Assembly (NCBI GenBank): GCA_017621795.1
Contig: JAGASJ010000038.1
Coordinates: 1-40,351, forward strand
From: Oscillospiraceae bacterium
GTDB taxonomy: Bacteria; Bacillota; Clostridia; Oscillospirales; Oscillospiraceae
Length of the DNA: 40,351 nucleotides
Direction of reading: 5' to 3'
Shown here: in pieces, positions 30,542 through 39,189 of the stretch
Layout: every line of letters starts with the position of its first letter
Position numbering within the stretch: the first letter of the stretch is position 1
Made by a program: the position numbers and the translations under genes
The notes under the pieces: generated by a model
Databases searched by the model: none
What the model saw: the letters and a program-made list of their open reading frames with translations, nothing else
Told to the model about the DNA's origin: nothing

Positions 30542-31525
30542 ATGGATTACATCGTTTTGGATATGGAATGGAATCAGCCCTGGCCCGGTTCACCTTCTGC
30601 CAAGAAGGTCCTGCCGGTGCAGATTCGGGGAGAGATCCTGCAAATTGGTGCGGTGCGTATCACCGAAGCGCAGCAAGTGGCAGACGAATTTCAAGTGCTG
30701 ATCAAGCCCAAATACTACCGTCGGCTGAACCGTCGGGTCAGTAAGCTCACCGGCATCAAGGAGGCCCGCCTGCGGGAAGAGGGCATCGGTATGGAGGAGG
30801 CAATGGCGCGCTTTCGTGCCTGGTGCGGTGAGGATGTGATCTTCCTTACCTGGGGCTTTGACGACATCACGATTTTAAAAGAAAACCTGCAGCTTTACCG
30901 CATTGATGATCGCTGGGTAAGCCGCTGGTACAACGCTCAAATGATCTTTAACGCCCAGACCGACGGGTCTTCCGCCCAAAAAGCGCTGAAGACCGCTATG
31001 GAGATCTTTGGTATCGAGCCCTCTCGCCCTGCCCACGATGCTTTGGGCGATGCCTACCATACCGCCCTGATCTGTGCCCGCTTAGACCTGCAAAAGGGTA
31101 TCGACGAGTACGGCGGCAGTCTGCAGAGCCATATTGACGGCTTCCACGGCGCGCAGATCCCCGGCTGTATCAGCCGCAAGGTGTTCTACGATTACGCCGA
31201 CAAGCGCAGTGCCTTAGCCGCGATGTCCGGCGCGGAAAATCAGTGCCCCACCTGCGGGCGACAAATGCTGGGCTCCCGCTGGTTTGCCCAGCCCGGCAAA
31301 CGGTATATGGATTTGGCCACCTGCCCGGAGCACGGTAAATTCCTCATCCGCGTGCGGCTTTCCGACCAGCCTGACGGCACGGTCCGTGTCAGCCGTCTGA
31401 CCTACGAAGCTACCTCTGAGGCCGCTGAGGCCTACGCCCGACGGGTGGAAAAGGCAGAGCCGGAAGCACCCCGCCGTTCCGAGCGTCGACGCAGAAGCCG
31501 CCTGCCCAAGAAAACAGAGCAGTAG
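30542..31525 (+). CDS. DEDDh 3'-5' exonuclease (KapD/ERI-1-like) with zinc-ribbon tail
   Basis: A 327-residue protein. The N-terminal 180 residues form a DnaQ-like exonuclease: Asp 7 and Glu 9 in VLDMEWN, Asp 107/108 in WGFDDITIL, and the closing His 165-x4-Asp 170 in AHDALGDAYHTA. The C-terminal part carries CPTC (235-238) and CPEH (261-264), a likely zinc ribbon, and ends in a very basic tail (RRSERRRRSRLPKK) that may bind nucleic acid. KapD-like exonucleases usually act on RNA ends or single strands; the substrate here is not known. Start 30542 has GAGG eight bases upstream. Confidence 0.88.
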   Translation: MDYIVLDMEWNQPWPGSPSAKKVLPVQIRGEILQIGAVRITEAQQVADEFQVLIKPKYYRRLNRRVSKLTGIKEARLREEGIGMEEAMARFRAWCGEDVIFLTWGFDDITILKENLQLYRIDDRWVSRWYNAQMIFNAQTDGSSAQKALKTAMEIFGIEPSRPAHDALGDAYHTALICARLDLQKGIDEYGGSLQSHIDGFHGAQIPGCISRKVFYDYADKRSALAAMSGAENQCPTCGRQMLGSRWFAQPGKRYMDLATCPEHGKFLIRVRLSDQPDGTVRVSRLTYEATSEAAEAYARRVEKAEPEAPRRSERRRRSRLPKKTEQ

Positions 31526-31546
31526 AACCTTGTTAAAGCGTAAGCT

Positions 31547-31692
31547 TGGCTCCCCTGCAGGGGAGCTGGCATATTGCCGATTTTAGGCAATATGACTGAG
31601 GGGTTTACAGAGCTATAAGTATATAATAGACGGAGACTCCGTTAACCCCTCCGTCTCGCCTTGCGGCGAGCCACCTCCCCTGCAGGGGAGGC
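31547..31692. repeat. Inverted pair of CTCCCCTGCAGGGGAG repeats
   Basis: Left arm 31547-31606 (GGCTCCCCTGCAGGGGAGC, inner hairpin, GACTGAGGGGTT) and right arm 31642-31692 (AACCCCTCCGTC, inner hairpin, CCTCCCCTGCAGGGGAGG) are the same unit in opposite orientation. The unit also occurs at 29409-29464. No gene is visible between 31526 and 31959. Confidence 0.6.
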
Positions 31693-31741
31693 GTTGACGG
31701 CGCGCCCCGCAAATGAATATTTCCTGAAATTGAACTGTAGG

Positions 31742-31769
31742 GAACGGCCTGTGTGCCGTTCTTTTTTTT
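31742..31769 (+). terminator. Intrinsic terminator
   Basis: GAACGGC/GCCGTTC around CTGTGT, followed by eight T. It is the last strong stop before the acyltransferase operon. Confidence 0.7.
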
Positions 31770-31906
31770 GCGCAGTTTGAGAAAAAAATTTGCGGAAAGA
31801 CGCGCAGATCATTCCCCGCGCACATATTTTGAGACAGCTCCGATTCCACATTTTTCCTTTTTTAAACAATTCTTTGCGGAATCTTGAATTATTTATGTCC
31901 TTTTTG

Positions 31907-31935
31907 TTGCTTTTTGTCCCATCTTATGGTAGTAT
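31907..31935 (+). promoter_or_regulatory. Promoter of the acyltransferase-TVP38-transporter operon
   Basis: TTGCTT (31907-31912), 17 bp, TAGTAT (31930-31935). Confidence 0.45.
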
Positions 31936-31959
31936 GTTCGGTAAAATGGAGGAGTGTTG

Positions 31960-33237
31960 ATGAGAGATTACCACAAGGAGTTTGTTTACCGAAAGATCAA
32001 AAAGCCCAATAAGCTTCTTGCACGGATCGTGTTTTTTATTTTCGGCAAGATTTCCAAGAAGCGCAATGTAGAATTTGTCTACGATGAAGACTTTGAGCAG
32101 ATTCGGGACAAGCAGATGATTCTTCTGTGCCAGCACCGTTCCCGCACCGACTTCATCTATGTTTACGCCGGCATTCGCCGTACGGATATGCACATTATGT
32201 GCGGATACCAAAATGTCTTCCAGCCCTTTGTGTATACCATTTTAAAAAAGCTGGAAGTTATTGCGAAAATGCTCTATCAGCCGGATATGCACGCCACGAT
32301 GCAGGTTTTGGGTGCCACCAAGTTGGGTGACAGTGTGATGATCTTCCCGGAGGGGATCCAGTCCTCCAGCGGCTCTACCCACCCCATTAACCCCGCCACA
32401 CTGAAGCTTTTAATGAAGCTGAAGCTTCCGGTTGGCCTTGTATCCCTGAATGGTGCGTACTTTACCCGCAACCGCTACTGTGCCGATATTAAAAAAGGGA
32501 AAATCACCGTCCGTTTTTCCAAGCTGTTTGACTCGGAGGATTTTACCGCCCTTTCCAAGGACGCACTGTACGAAAAGCTTTTAAGCGCTTTCCGCTACAA
32601 CGAATTTGAGCAGCGCCCTGCCGAAAAGATCGCATATCGGGGCAAAAAGCCCAATATATACGGCCTGGATAATATTATTTACCGCTGTCCCCAATGCGGC
32701 GCGGAATACCGATTTGAGATTCGGGACACCCAAATGCACTGCTTAGACTGCGGCTTTGCCATCTCTATGGATGAATATTACGACATTCATCCTGTGCAGG
32801 GCACATTGCCCTTTGAAAATATCGACCGTTGGTACAAATGGCAGCGGCACACGGTTTCCCAACAGGTACAAAAGGATGATTTCTGCCTGCGCACCAGGGT
32901 GCAGCTGAATACCATCAACACCCATAAGATTTCCAAAAACTTTTCTTTGATGTGTCTAGGGGAGGGAACACTGACCCTGACCAATCAGGCCCTTACTTAT
33001 CAGGGCACCCGCAACGGCGAGCAGGTTCTGCTGACCTTTGAGCCCAAGCTGGTGTTTTCTCTGACCATGTCCCTGTCCTATGACCTGGACCTGTATTACA
33101 ACGGCGAATATATGAACTTTAAGCTTCTGGAAAACGAGAAGCAGGTAACGAAATGGATGCTCTGTTCCGAGGAAATTCACAATCTGTACGACCCAATCTG
33201 GAAGAGTGTCAGCGATGAGGTTTATAATGAAGAATAA
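31960..33237 (+). CDS. PlsC-type acyltransferase fused to a zinc ribbon and a GRAM/PH-like domain
   Basis: A 425-residue protein. The LPLAT domain (about 40-220) has the catalytic QHRSRTD (His 59, Asp 64) and FPEG (129-132). A zinc ribbon follows (CPQC 243-246, CLDC 261-264). The last 100 residues (EGTLTLTNQALTYQGTRNGE...) form a beta-rich domain resembling GRAM/PH membrane-binding domains. The acyltransferase core resembles lysophospholipid acyltransferases; the extra domains suggest membrane sensing. Start 31960 has GGAGG eight bases upstream. It overlaps the next gene by 11 bp. Confidence 0.82.
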   Translation: MRDYHKEFVYRKIKKPNKLLARIVFFIFGKISKKRNVEFVYDEDFEQIRDKQMILLCQHRSRTDFIYVYAGIRRTDMHIMCGYQNVFQPFVYTILKKLEVIAKMLYQPDMHATMQVLGATKLGDSVMIFPEGIQSSSGSTHPINPATLKLLMKLKLPVGLVSLNGAYFTRNRYCADIKKGKITVRFSKLFDSEDFTALSKDALYEKLLSAFRYNEFEQRPAEKIAYRGKKPNIYGLDNIIYRCPQCGAEYRFEIRDTQMHCLDCGFAISMDEYYDIHPVQGTLPFENIDRWYKWQRHTVSQQVQKDDFCLRTRVQLNTINTHKISKNFSLMCLGEGTLTLTNQALTYQGTRNGEQVLLTFEPKLVFSLTMSLSYDLDLYYNGEYMNFKLLENEKQVTKWMLCSEEIHNLYDPIWKSVSDEVYNEE

Positions 33238-33949
33238 AAAAGAAAAAGTACTTTTTGCCCTTACAGCACTTTTGATCACCACAATTGTGACCCTTTCCGT
33301 TATTCACTGGTCCACCATTGTGTATCTTTTCCACGAAATGATCTACGGTGTGGCGATCGTAAAAGAATATGTGGAATCCTTGGGTGCCGGAGGCATTCTC
33401 GCCATTTCGCTGGTCATCATTGCCTGCTTTTTCGTGCCGGTCATATCCTCTGTGCCGGTGCAGTTGGCCTCGGTGATCACATACGGCCTGTTTTTCGGGG
33501 TCATTCACACGCTGCTCTCGGTGTTTGTTGCCAGTCAGCTGGTGTTTCTGTTTACCCGGTGCATCCGTATTTTTCAAAGCCCCAAACGCAGAGCCAAGCG
33601 GCAGGAAATGGAAGAAAAGATCCGCAACAGCAAGCGGAGCATTACCCAGTTTGTCATTTTATCCTATGTTGCACCCTTCATCCCCTTTCTGCTCATCCAT
33701 GTTGTTGCCGCTGTCAGCGGTATGAAGTGGTGGAAATACTCCCTGATCACCTTTGTTGGACCGCTTGCCGACATTTTGATGACCCTGTGGATCGGCGAAA
33801 AGGTTACCTCCGCATCCTCTCCTGTGATCTCCTTTACGGTTTTAGTGATTCTGATTACCTGCGTATCTCTTTCCCTGATTTTTAAGAATAAGATCATTGA
33901 CGCCATTTTTACGCCAAACGAAGAGGAAAGCAGCGCTTATGGAAAATAA
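33227..33949 (+). CDS. TVP38/TMEM64 (DedA-like) membrane protein
   Basis: A 240-residue membrane protein with about six helices. The segment ISSVPVQLASVITYGLFFGVIHTLLSVFVASQLVFLFTR (about 83-121) is the SNARE-associated/VTT core of TVP38 proteins, which are thought to move or scramble phospholipids. Start 33227 follows GATGAGG and overlaps the acyltransferase stop by 11 bp. Neighbouring a lipid acyltransferase supports a membrane-lipid role; this is inference. Confidence 0.85.
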   Translation: MKNKKEKVLFALTALLITTIVTLSVIHWSTIVYLFHEMIYGVAIVKEYVESLGAGGILAISLVIIACFFVPVISSVPVQLASVITYGLFFGVIHTLLSVFVASQLVFLFTRCIRIFQSPKRRAKRQEMEEKIRNSKRSITQFVILSYVAPFIPFLLIHVVAAVSGMKWWKYSLITFVGPLADILMTLWIGEKVTSASSPVISFTVLVILITCVSLSLIFKNKIIDAIFTPNEEESSAYGK

Positions 33950-35354
33950 ACAGCTGAACAAAGAGGTCAAATTCGGCCTGAAAAGCTTTATCACCATCTG
34001 CTCCATACTGATCGCAGTCATTATTGCGGTGGGTATTCTCACATACGTGATCCCCGCCGGTACTTATCAGTATGACGAAAACGGAACCATCATCCCCGAT
34101 TCCTTTACACGGCTGGAGGAGGGGAGCCGTCTGCCGGCATACCGATGGATCTCCGCGCCTGTGGAGGCGCTTATTATCGGTGAGGGAAACTTCAATATCA
34201 TTCAGATCATCGCAGTCCTGCTGATTTTAGGGGGCAGCTTCAAGGTGCTGGACCGTTCCGGCGGTCTGTACGCTGTGGTACAGGTGATCATTGACCGTTT
34301 CTATAACAAGCGCTATAAGCTGATCTGGGCAATCACCCTGTTTATGATGCTGCTGGCTTCCTGCTTCGGTTTACAGGAAGAGCTGCTGATCCTGTTTCCC
34401 ATCTTCTTGTCCTTTGCCACAGCCATGGGCTGGAGCAATACCCAAGCGGTCAGCCTGATACTCATTACCTCCGGTGTGGGCTTTACCACTGCCATCTTCA
34501 ATCCCTTTACGGTGGGGATGTCTTCGGAGCTGGCAGGGGTCAGTATTTTAAGCGGCATTTGGTACCGCATTGGCATATTCTGCCTGATGTATGTGCTGAC
34601 GGCCCTGTATCTGGTACGTATGGCAAAAAAGGACGAAAAGGAAAGTAAAAATCCCATCAGACAGGATTTTGCCGCCCTGACTGAGGAAGAAAAAGCCATC
34701 TACGGGCGGAAGGCAAAGCAGGTCTTTACCCTGTTTTTCGCCGTGCTGGGGGTGATCATCCTGGCTTCCGCGGTGCCATTTATCGCAGAGCTGGGCATTG
34801 GCATGGTGCTGATGGCGCTGAGCTTTGTCGCAGGCGCGTTCATCATCGGCAAAAAGGCAATGGGCAGCGCCAAAAAGGCACTGCAGGCCTTCTGCAGCGG
34901 CGCAAAGGATTTAGCACCCTCCATCGTGATCATACTGCTGGCATTCAGCGTGAAATACATCGCCGAAAACGGCAATATCCTGCACACCATGTTCTATTAC
35001 TGCCACCGCTTTATTGCCGCGCAGTCTCCCTATGTGGGTGTGATCGTGCTGTATGTGCTGATTTTGGTGTTTGAATTTTTCATTCCCAGCTCCACCGCGA
35101 AGGTGGCACTGCTGATCCCTCTGCTGACGCTGGCACCTATTCCCGGTATCAGCACCAACATTATCATTTTGGCGTTCTTGTTCGGTGACGGCTATGCCAA
35201 CGTCCTTTATCCCACCTGCGGTACACTGGTCATTGGCTTGGGTCTTGCGGAAGTGGGCTATATGCAATGGCTGCGGCGTACGGTGCTGTTTCAGGTCGTG
35301 CTGTTTGTGCTTTCCGTTGCGTTTTTGCTGCTGGCAGTGCATATCGGCCTTTAA
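33939..35354 (+). CDS. DcuC/YfcC-family transporter
   Basis: A 471-residue membrane protein with about twelve helices, starting KFGLKSFITICSILIAVIIAVGILTYVIPAGTYQYDENGTIIPDSF, the YfcC-type start of the C4-dicarboxylate/amino-acid anaerobic carrier family. Conserved re-entrant segments are SGVGFTTAIFNPFTVGMSSELAG and EFFIPSSTAKVALLIPLL. The substrate is likely a carboxylate or amino acid but cannot be read. It overlaps the TVP38 gene by 11 bp, so all three genes are one transcript. Confidence 0.87.
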   Translation: MENKQLNKEVKFGLKSFITICSILIAVIIAVGILTYVIPAGTYQYDENGTIIPDSFTRLEEGSRLPAYRWISAPVEALIIGEGNFNIIQIIAVLLILGGSFKVLDRSGGLYAVVQVIIDRFYNKRYKLIWAITLFMMLLASCFGLQEELLILFPIFLSFATAMGWSNTQAVSLILITSGVGFTTAIFNPFTVGMSSELAGVSILSGIWYRIGIFCLMYVLTALYLVRMAKKDEKESKNPIRQDFAALTEEEKAIYGRKAKQVFTLFFAVLGVIILASAVPFIAELGIGMVLMALSFVAGAFIIGKKAMGSAKKALQAFCSGAKDLAPSIVIILLAFSVKYIAENGNILHTMFYYCHRFIAAQSPYVGVIVLYVLILVFEFFIPSSTAKVALLIPLLTLAPIPGISTNIIILAFLFGDGYANVLYPTCGTLVIGLGLAEVGYMQWLRRTVLFQVVLFVLSVAFLLLAVHIGL

Positions 35355-35360
35355 AAGTAT

Positions 35361-35403
35361 AAAAAGAGGGTGTCTCAAAATCAATGAGACACCCTCTTTT
35401 TTA
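35361..35403. terminator. Bidirectional terminator
   Basis: AAGAGGGTGTCTCA pairs perfectly with TGAGACACCCTCTT, with T-runs on both sides; serves the transporter operon and the convergent DUF975 gene. Confidence 0.8.
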
Positions 35404-36360
35404 TTTATAGTTGGGCGCGTACTGCTTCAGCTGCTCGTAGGCCAGGGCCTGTGCGGCGTGGCGCCGTGCGCCGACGAAAAACGCAAGACCGATGCCCAGC
35501 ACACTGTATACGCCGTAGCACAGCAGTGTAAACCAGGACGTTGCCATAGGCGCAGGCATTCCCGCCAGCTCCAAAATCAGCGGCAGCGCCGGCAAAAGGC
35601 TCAGCAAAAACTGCAGCAGGTAATACCACCAAAAGCGCAGATCCAATTTAAACAGCTCGTTGCGGTTACCCTTGGTGATCATACTGCTGATGCTCAAAGC
35701 GGCCATGGCGCCCATACCCTTGTTGTCCATCAGCAAATACCCTGCCATCATAAATCTGTACCGCAAAAGCAGCCCCGCACAGCCGCAAACTGCCAGGAAA
35801 ACAACCGACACGCCGATAAAGTAGGGGAGGCACGTTTCCAGCGGAAGCTGCTCCAGCAGTGCGGAAATATCCTGGATGGATTCCTCATTTACCTGCTGCA
35901 TCATTTCCTGCAGCTCCTGGGGAACGGGAATGACCATTGCGAGAATGGGCGCAATGTTGAGCGACAGCATACACACCAAAAATCCGAACACCGCCAGCAT
36001 CAGATTATACCGAAAAAGCGGTCCGATGCGGAAGAAGCCTGCGGTCAGGCGGGAAAAGCTGCTGCTTTCTCCCCGTGCCGCCTGCAGTGCCAGGTGCCAC
36101 AGACCGGCAGTGAAGAACAGCTGTGCCACCGAAAGGGCTACAGAAAGCACCTGCGGAACGGTTTTGAGCACTGCGATCTTTCCCATAGAGGACAGCCCGG
36201 ACAGATCCGACATCCAATAATTGCAGAGCAGATCCACCAGGTAAAGCAGGATCATAGCGCCTGCGGAGACGGCGGTATGTACTGCCACCATCGTTTTATA
36301 GTCCTTCTTTTCTGCGGTCAGTTTTTTTCCGTCCCGACTGAGATTTTTCGGCTGTATCAT
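35401..36360 (-). CDS. DUF975-like polytopic membrane protein
   Basis: A 319-residue membrane protein with six hydrophobic helices (near 30, 80, 120, 185, 250 and 280). It resembles the DUF975 group in the layout of a large loop between helices 3 and 4 and in LLLRYRFMMAGYLLMDNKGMGAMAALSISSMITKGNRNELFKLDL, where the M-x-G-N/K-x-x-x-x-F-x-L-D-L-x-F motif is typical. Function of the family is not established. AAGGAG lies before the ATG. It is divergent from an XRE-TPR regulator, a possible controller. Confidence 0.72.
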   Translation of the reverse strand: MIQPKNLSRDGKKLTAEKKDYKTMVAVHTAVSAGAMILLYLVDLLCNYWMSDLSGLSSMGKIAVLKTVPQVLSVALSVAQLFFTAGLWHLALQAARGESSSFSRLTAGFFRIGPLFRYNLMLAVFGFLVCMLSLNIAPILAMVIPVPQELQEMMQQVNEESIQDISALLEQLPLETCLPYFIGVSVVFLAVCGCAGLLLRYRFMMAGYLLMDNKGMGAMAALSISSMITKGNRNELFKLDLRFWWYYLLQFLLSLLPALPLILELAGMPAPMATSWFTLLCYGVYSVLGIGLAFFVGARRHAAQALAYEQLKQYAPNYK

Positions 36361-36382
36361 TATTTTTTCTCCTTTTTCTGCC

Positions 36383-36411
36383 TTGCAGGCAGGTATCTTT
36401 TATGGTATGAT
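36383..36411 (+). promoter_or_regulatory. Promoter of the XRE-TPR regulator
   Basis: TTGCAG (36383-36388), 17 bp, TATGAT (36406-36411). A small hairpin ACCGAT/ATCGGT (36438-36455) lies in the leader. Confidence 0.6.
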
Positions 36412-36475
36412 AACGGGGTAAATGAAAATTACCCACTTACCGATCGAACCATCGGTTAAAAGAGGCGGTGAATAA

Positions 36476-37267
36476 ATGGAGCTGGGTCAAAAATTAAAGC
36501 AGGCACGGTTAGAAAAGGGGCTTTCCCAACGGCAGTTGTGCCACGACATCATCACCCGCAATATGCTCTCCCTCATTGAAAACGGCTCTGCCAAGCCCTC
36601 CCGCAGCACCCTGCAGGCACTTTGCGCCCGATTGGAGCTGCCTTTAAGCCACTTCATTGCCGACGCCCCATCGGAAAACCTGCAAATTTTGTCCCGCGCC
36701 ACAGAGGAAGAGCCCCGTGTGGCACTGCGATCTTTGGAAGGCTACAGTTCCCCGGATGCGCTGCTGGACGGCTGGTATCACTACCTCTGTGTGCGGAAAC
36801 GGCTTGACCTGGCAAGAGAAGCCTTGCAGGAACACCGCAACAGCTATGCTGCTGCCCTTTTAAAAGAATGTGAAAAGCATTTAGACTGCACACAGCCCCT
36901 TCGGGCGCAGTTTATAGAGGAATATGCCTTAATGTGTCACAGCGCAGAGCTGCTCACGGCCAATCAGGCGGCGGCACTGCTTCCGTCCCACGGGGAGGCA
37001 CAGTGCTTGCAGGCAAAGGCCGCTTTTGAGCGGGGGGATTACACCCTGTGCCTGAAGCTGCTGGACGCTGCTTGCCCCTTGGGCTACGATGCAAGGCTGA
37101 TGCAATGCGACGCATTGATGGCACTGAAGCAATACAGCCGGGCGTGCCCACTGCTATTGGAGCTGGAGCATACGCAGGATTGCGCTGTTTACAGCCGCCT
37201 GGAACAATGCTATCGGGAGCAGGGGGATTTCCAAAAGGCCTATGAGTATGCCTGTAAGCAACGATAA
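36476..37267 (+). CDS. XRE regulator with C-terminal TPR-like repeats
   Basis: A 263-residue protein. Residues 1-62 are an HTH_3 domain (LGQKLKQARLEKGLSQRQLCHDIITRNMLSLIENGSAKPSRSTLQALCARLELPLSHF). The remainder is all-helical with TPR-like repeats (for example HGEAQCLQAKAAFERGDYTLCLKLLDAA and YSRLEQCYREQGDFQKAYEYAC). The layout resembles peptide-sensing regulators of Gram-positives (PlcR/NprR/Rgg-like); no signal peptide gene is visible nearby. GAGGCGGTG precedes the ATG. Confidence 0.85.
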   Translation: MELGQKLKQARLEKGLSQRQLCHDIITRNMLSLIENGSAKPSRSTLQALCARLELPLSHFIADAPSENLQILSRATEEEPRVALRSLEGYSSPDALLDGWYHYLCVRKRLDLAREALQEHRNSYAAALLKECEKHLDCTQPLRAQFIEEYALMCHSAELLTANQAAALLPSHGEAQCLQAKAAFERGDYTLCLKLLDAACPLGYDARLMQCDALMALKQYSRACPLLLELEHTQDCAVYSRLEQCYREQGDFQKAYEYACKQR

Positions 37268-37270
37268 AAT

Positions 37271-37954
37271 CTATCTTAAACCGTCGGTAAGGGTTACCTT
37301 ATCGGCGGTTTTTTCATCCTTCCATTTTAAAAAGCGGGCGGGATTGCCTGCCACCACAGCGTTTGCAGGCACATCCGCGGTAACTATCGCACCTGCGCCG
37401 ACCACCGCGTTGCGACCTATGCAAACACCCTCTAAAATCACAGCACCGGCGCCGATCAGCACATCTTCCTCTACCACCACCGGCTGCATACAGGCAGGCT
37501 CGATCATTCCCGCCAAAACTGCGTTCGCGCCGATGTGACAGTTTTTTCCGATCTGTGCACCGCCGCCGATTACCGCACCCATATCCACCATCGTACCACT
37601 GCCGATCACTGCCCCTATATTGACCACCGCGCCCATCATGATCACCGCGTCATCGGCAATTTGCGCGCTCTGCCGAATCACCGCGCCCGGCTCTACACGG
37701 GCATTCAGCTTTTCCGGAGGTATGAGCGGCAGGCGGCTGTTTCTGCGGTCTGCCTCCACCATACAGACGGTAAACCGGTCCCCGTGGGCTTCCAGAAAGG
37801 GGGCAATATCCTCCCACTGACCGCATATAATCATAAAGTCTACGCCCCGAAAGGTTACACAGCCCGGAAGGTCCACCGAGCTGATGGGCTTTACATACAC
37901 CTTCACTGGCGTGGACGGTACGGCGTTTTGCAGGTTTTGAATATGTTTATTCAT
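37271..37954 (-). CDS. dapH: Tetrahydrodipicolinate N-acetyltransferase
   Basis: A 227-residue left-handed beta-helix acetyltransferase. The N-terminal domain is mixed alpha/beta (about 1-85); hexapeptide repeats run from about 88 to 200 ([41 protein letters not shown]...). It acetylates tetrahydrodipicolinate in the acetylase pathway to meso-diaminopimelate and lysine. GGAGGG lies before ATG 37954. The divergent M20 deacetylase, 63 bp away, fits the same pathway. The convergent XRE gene terminator overlaps the last codons. Confidence 0.93.
   Translation of the reverse strand: MNKHIQNLQNAVPSTPVKVYVKPISSVDLPGCVTFRGVDFMIICGQWEDIAPFLEAHGDRFTVCMVEADRRNSRLPLIPPEKLNARVEPGAVIRQSAQIADDAVIMMGAVVNIGAVIGSGTMVDMGAVIGGGAQIGKNCHIGANAVLAGMIEPACMQPVVVEEDVLIGAGAVILEGVCIGRNAVVGAGAIVTADVPANAVVAGNPARFLKWKDEKTADKVTLTDGLR
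37278..37314 (+). terminator. Terminator of the XRE-TPR gene, inside the 3' end of dapH
   Basis: AAACCGTCGGTAAGG pairs with CCTTATCGGCGGTTT (two G-T wobbles), loop GTTA, then TTTT on the plus strand. The same bases encode the last ~13 codons of dapH on the opposite strand. Confidence 0.65.
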
Positions 37955-37967
37955 ACAATTCCCTCCT

Positions 37968-37996
37968 ATCGTACCACCATTGTATGCAAAACTCAA
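37968..37996 (-). promoter_or_regulatory. Promoter of dapH
   Basis: Minus-strand TTGAGT (37991-37996), 17 bp, TACGAT (37968-37973). Confidence 0.5.
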
Positions 37997-38017
37997 GTAA
38001 AAATTAAAGGAGCGCTT

Positions 38018-39094
38018 ATGACCTTGATCCGTGATTTTTACGCACTGCACCGGATCCCGGAGCTGGACTGCACACTGCCGAAGACCTGCTCGTATGTAAG
38101 GCACTGCCTCAGCGTTTTGCGCTGCAGTGTCACATCACCCACCACGGGGAGCCTTTGCGCCTATTTTGATTTCGGACAGGAGGATGCGCTGGCTTTTCGG
38201 GCCGATATGGATGCGCTGCCCATTGAGGAGGCAACCGGCTTGCACTATTCCTCCGTCCACGCGGGACAGATGCACGCCTGCGGACACGACGGACACACCG
38301 CCATTTTACTGGAGCTTGCCCGCCGTCTCCACCGAAAAAAGACGCTCTCCCACAATATTTTGCTGATTTTTCAGCCGGGAGAGGAACAAAAAGGGGGTGC
38401 CGGGCAGCTTTGCGACAGCGGCATTTTTGAACAGTACAAGGTGCGCGCCATTTTCGGACTGCACCTTTGGCCGAAGCTGACCAAGGGAAAAATTCACGGA
38501 AAAAGTGGTGCGATGATGGCGCAAAGCAGTGGCATTACCGCCTGCTTTGAGGGGAAAAGCTGCCATATCGCGTCAAAAAAAGAGGGCATTGATGCCCTCT
38601 TTGCCTGCTGCCGATTTTATGAGCAGGCCTGTGCGTTGCGTGCTTCCGCGCCCCATCTTTTAGCCTTCGGAAAGCTGGAAGGGGGGACGGCAGGCAATGT
38701 GGTTTGCGACCGTGCCGTCTTATATGGCAGCCTGCGGTGTTTTCACCCCCGGGTGCACAGCCATCTGCGGAAGCGTCTTTTGAACCTTTGGAAGCAGGTT
38801 GCCGCCGATACGGGCTGCAGCGGGGCTTTGGAGATTACAGAGGGCTATCCCGCTGTATACAACGATGCCTCCCTGTTTTCCGCGGTTTGCCGTGTGTACC
38901 CTGTTGCGCCGCTTTTGAGCCGAAGCTGGGCGGCAGAGGATTTTTCCTTTTATCAGCAAAAAGTTCCCGGCGCATTTTTCTTTTTGGGATTGGGAGACAC
39001 CCCGGCGCTTCACAGCCCGCAGTTTTGCTTTGACCCGGATGTTTTGCAGCAGGGGGTCCGTTTTTTTGAGACCCTGTGTGAAAAAATAACATAA
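38018..39094 (+). CDS. M20-family amidohydrolase, probable N-acetyldiaminopimelate deacetylase
   Basis: A 358-residue metallopeptidase-fold enzyme (M20D). Metal and catalytic motifs are [12 protein letters not shown] (61-71), MHACGHDGH (85-93), [11 protein letters not shown] (119-129, Glu 122/123), GLHLWP, and [20 protein letters not shown] near the C-terminus. M20D enzymes hydrolyse N-acyl amino acids; here divergence from dapH argues for removing acetyl from N-acetyl-diaminopimelate. Start 38018 follows AAAGGAG by six bases. The reading frame extends upstream to 37535 through dapH, which is not coding. Confidence 0.85.
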   Translation: MTLIRDFYALHRIPELDCTLPKTCSYVRHCLSVLRCSVTSPTTGSLCAYFDFGQEDALAFRADMDALPIEEATGLHYSSVHAGQMHACGHDGHTAILLELARRLHRKKTLSHNILLIFQPGEEQKGGAGQLCDSGIFEQYKVRAIFGLHLWPKLTKGKIHGKSGAMMAQSSGITACFEGKSCHIASKKEGIDALFACCRFYEQACALRASAPHLLAFGKLEGGTAGNVVCDRAVLYGSLRCFHPRVHSHLRKRLLNLWKQVAADTGCSGALEITEGYPAVYNDASLFSAVCRVYPVAPLLSRSWAAEDFSFYQQKVPGAFFFLGLGDTPALHSPQFCFDPDVLQQGVRFFETLCEKIT

Positions 39095-39147
39095 TCCGTC
39101 GGCAATGACAATGCCTTTGGCATCCTTTGTCTAATATACAAATGACG

Positions 39148-39176
39148 AAGGGCACGTTGTGCAACGTGCCCTTTTG
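39148..39176. terminator. Bidirectional terminator
   Basis: AAGGGCACGTTG pairs perfectly with CAACGTGCCCTT; lies between convergent M20 and XRE genes. Confidence 0.75.
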
Positions 39177-39189
39177 GATTACATAGATA

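Noticed and set aside
37535-38017. Upstream extension of the M20 amidohydrolase frame
   Set aside because: It is antisense to dapH and lacks amidohydrolase homology; the start at 38018 has a good ribosome binding site and the normal family length.
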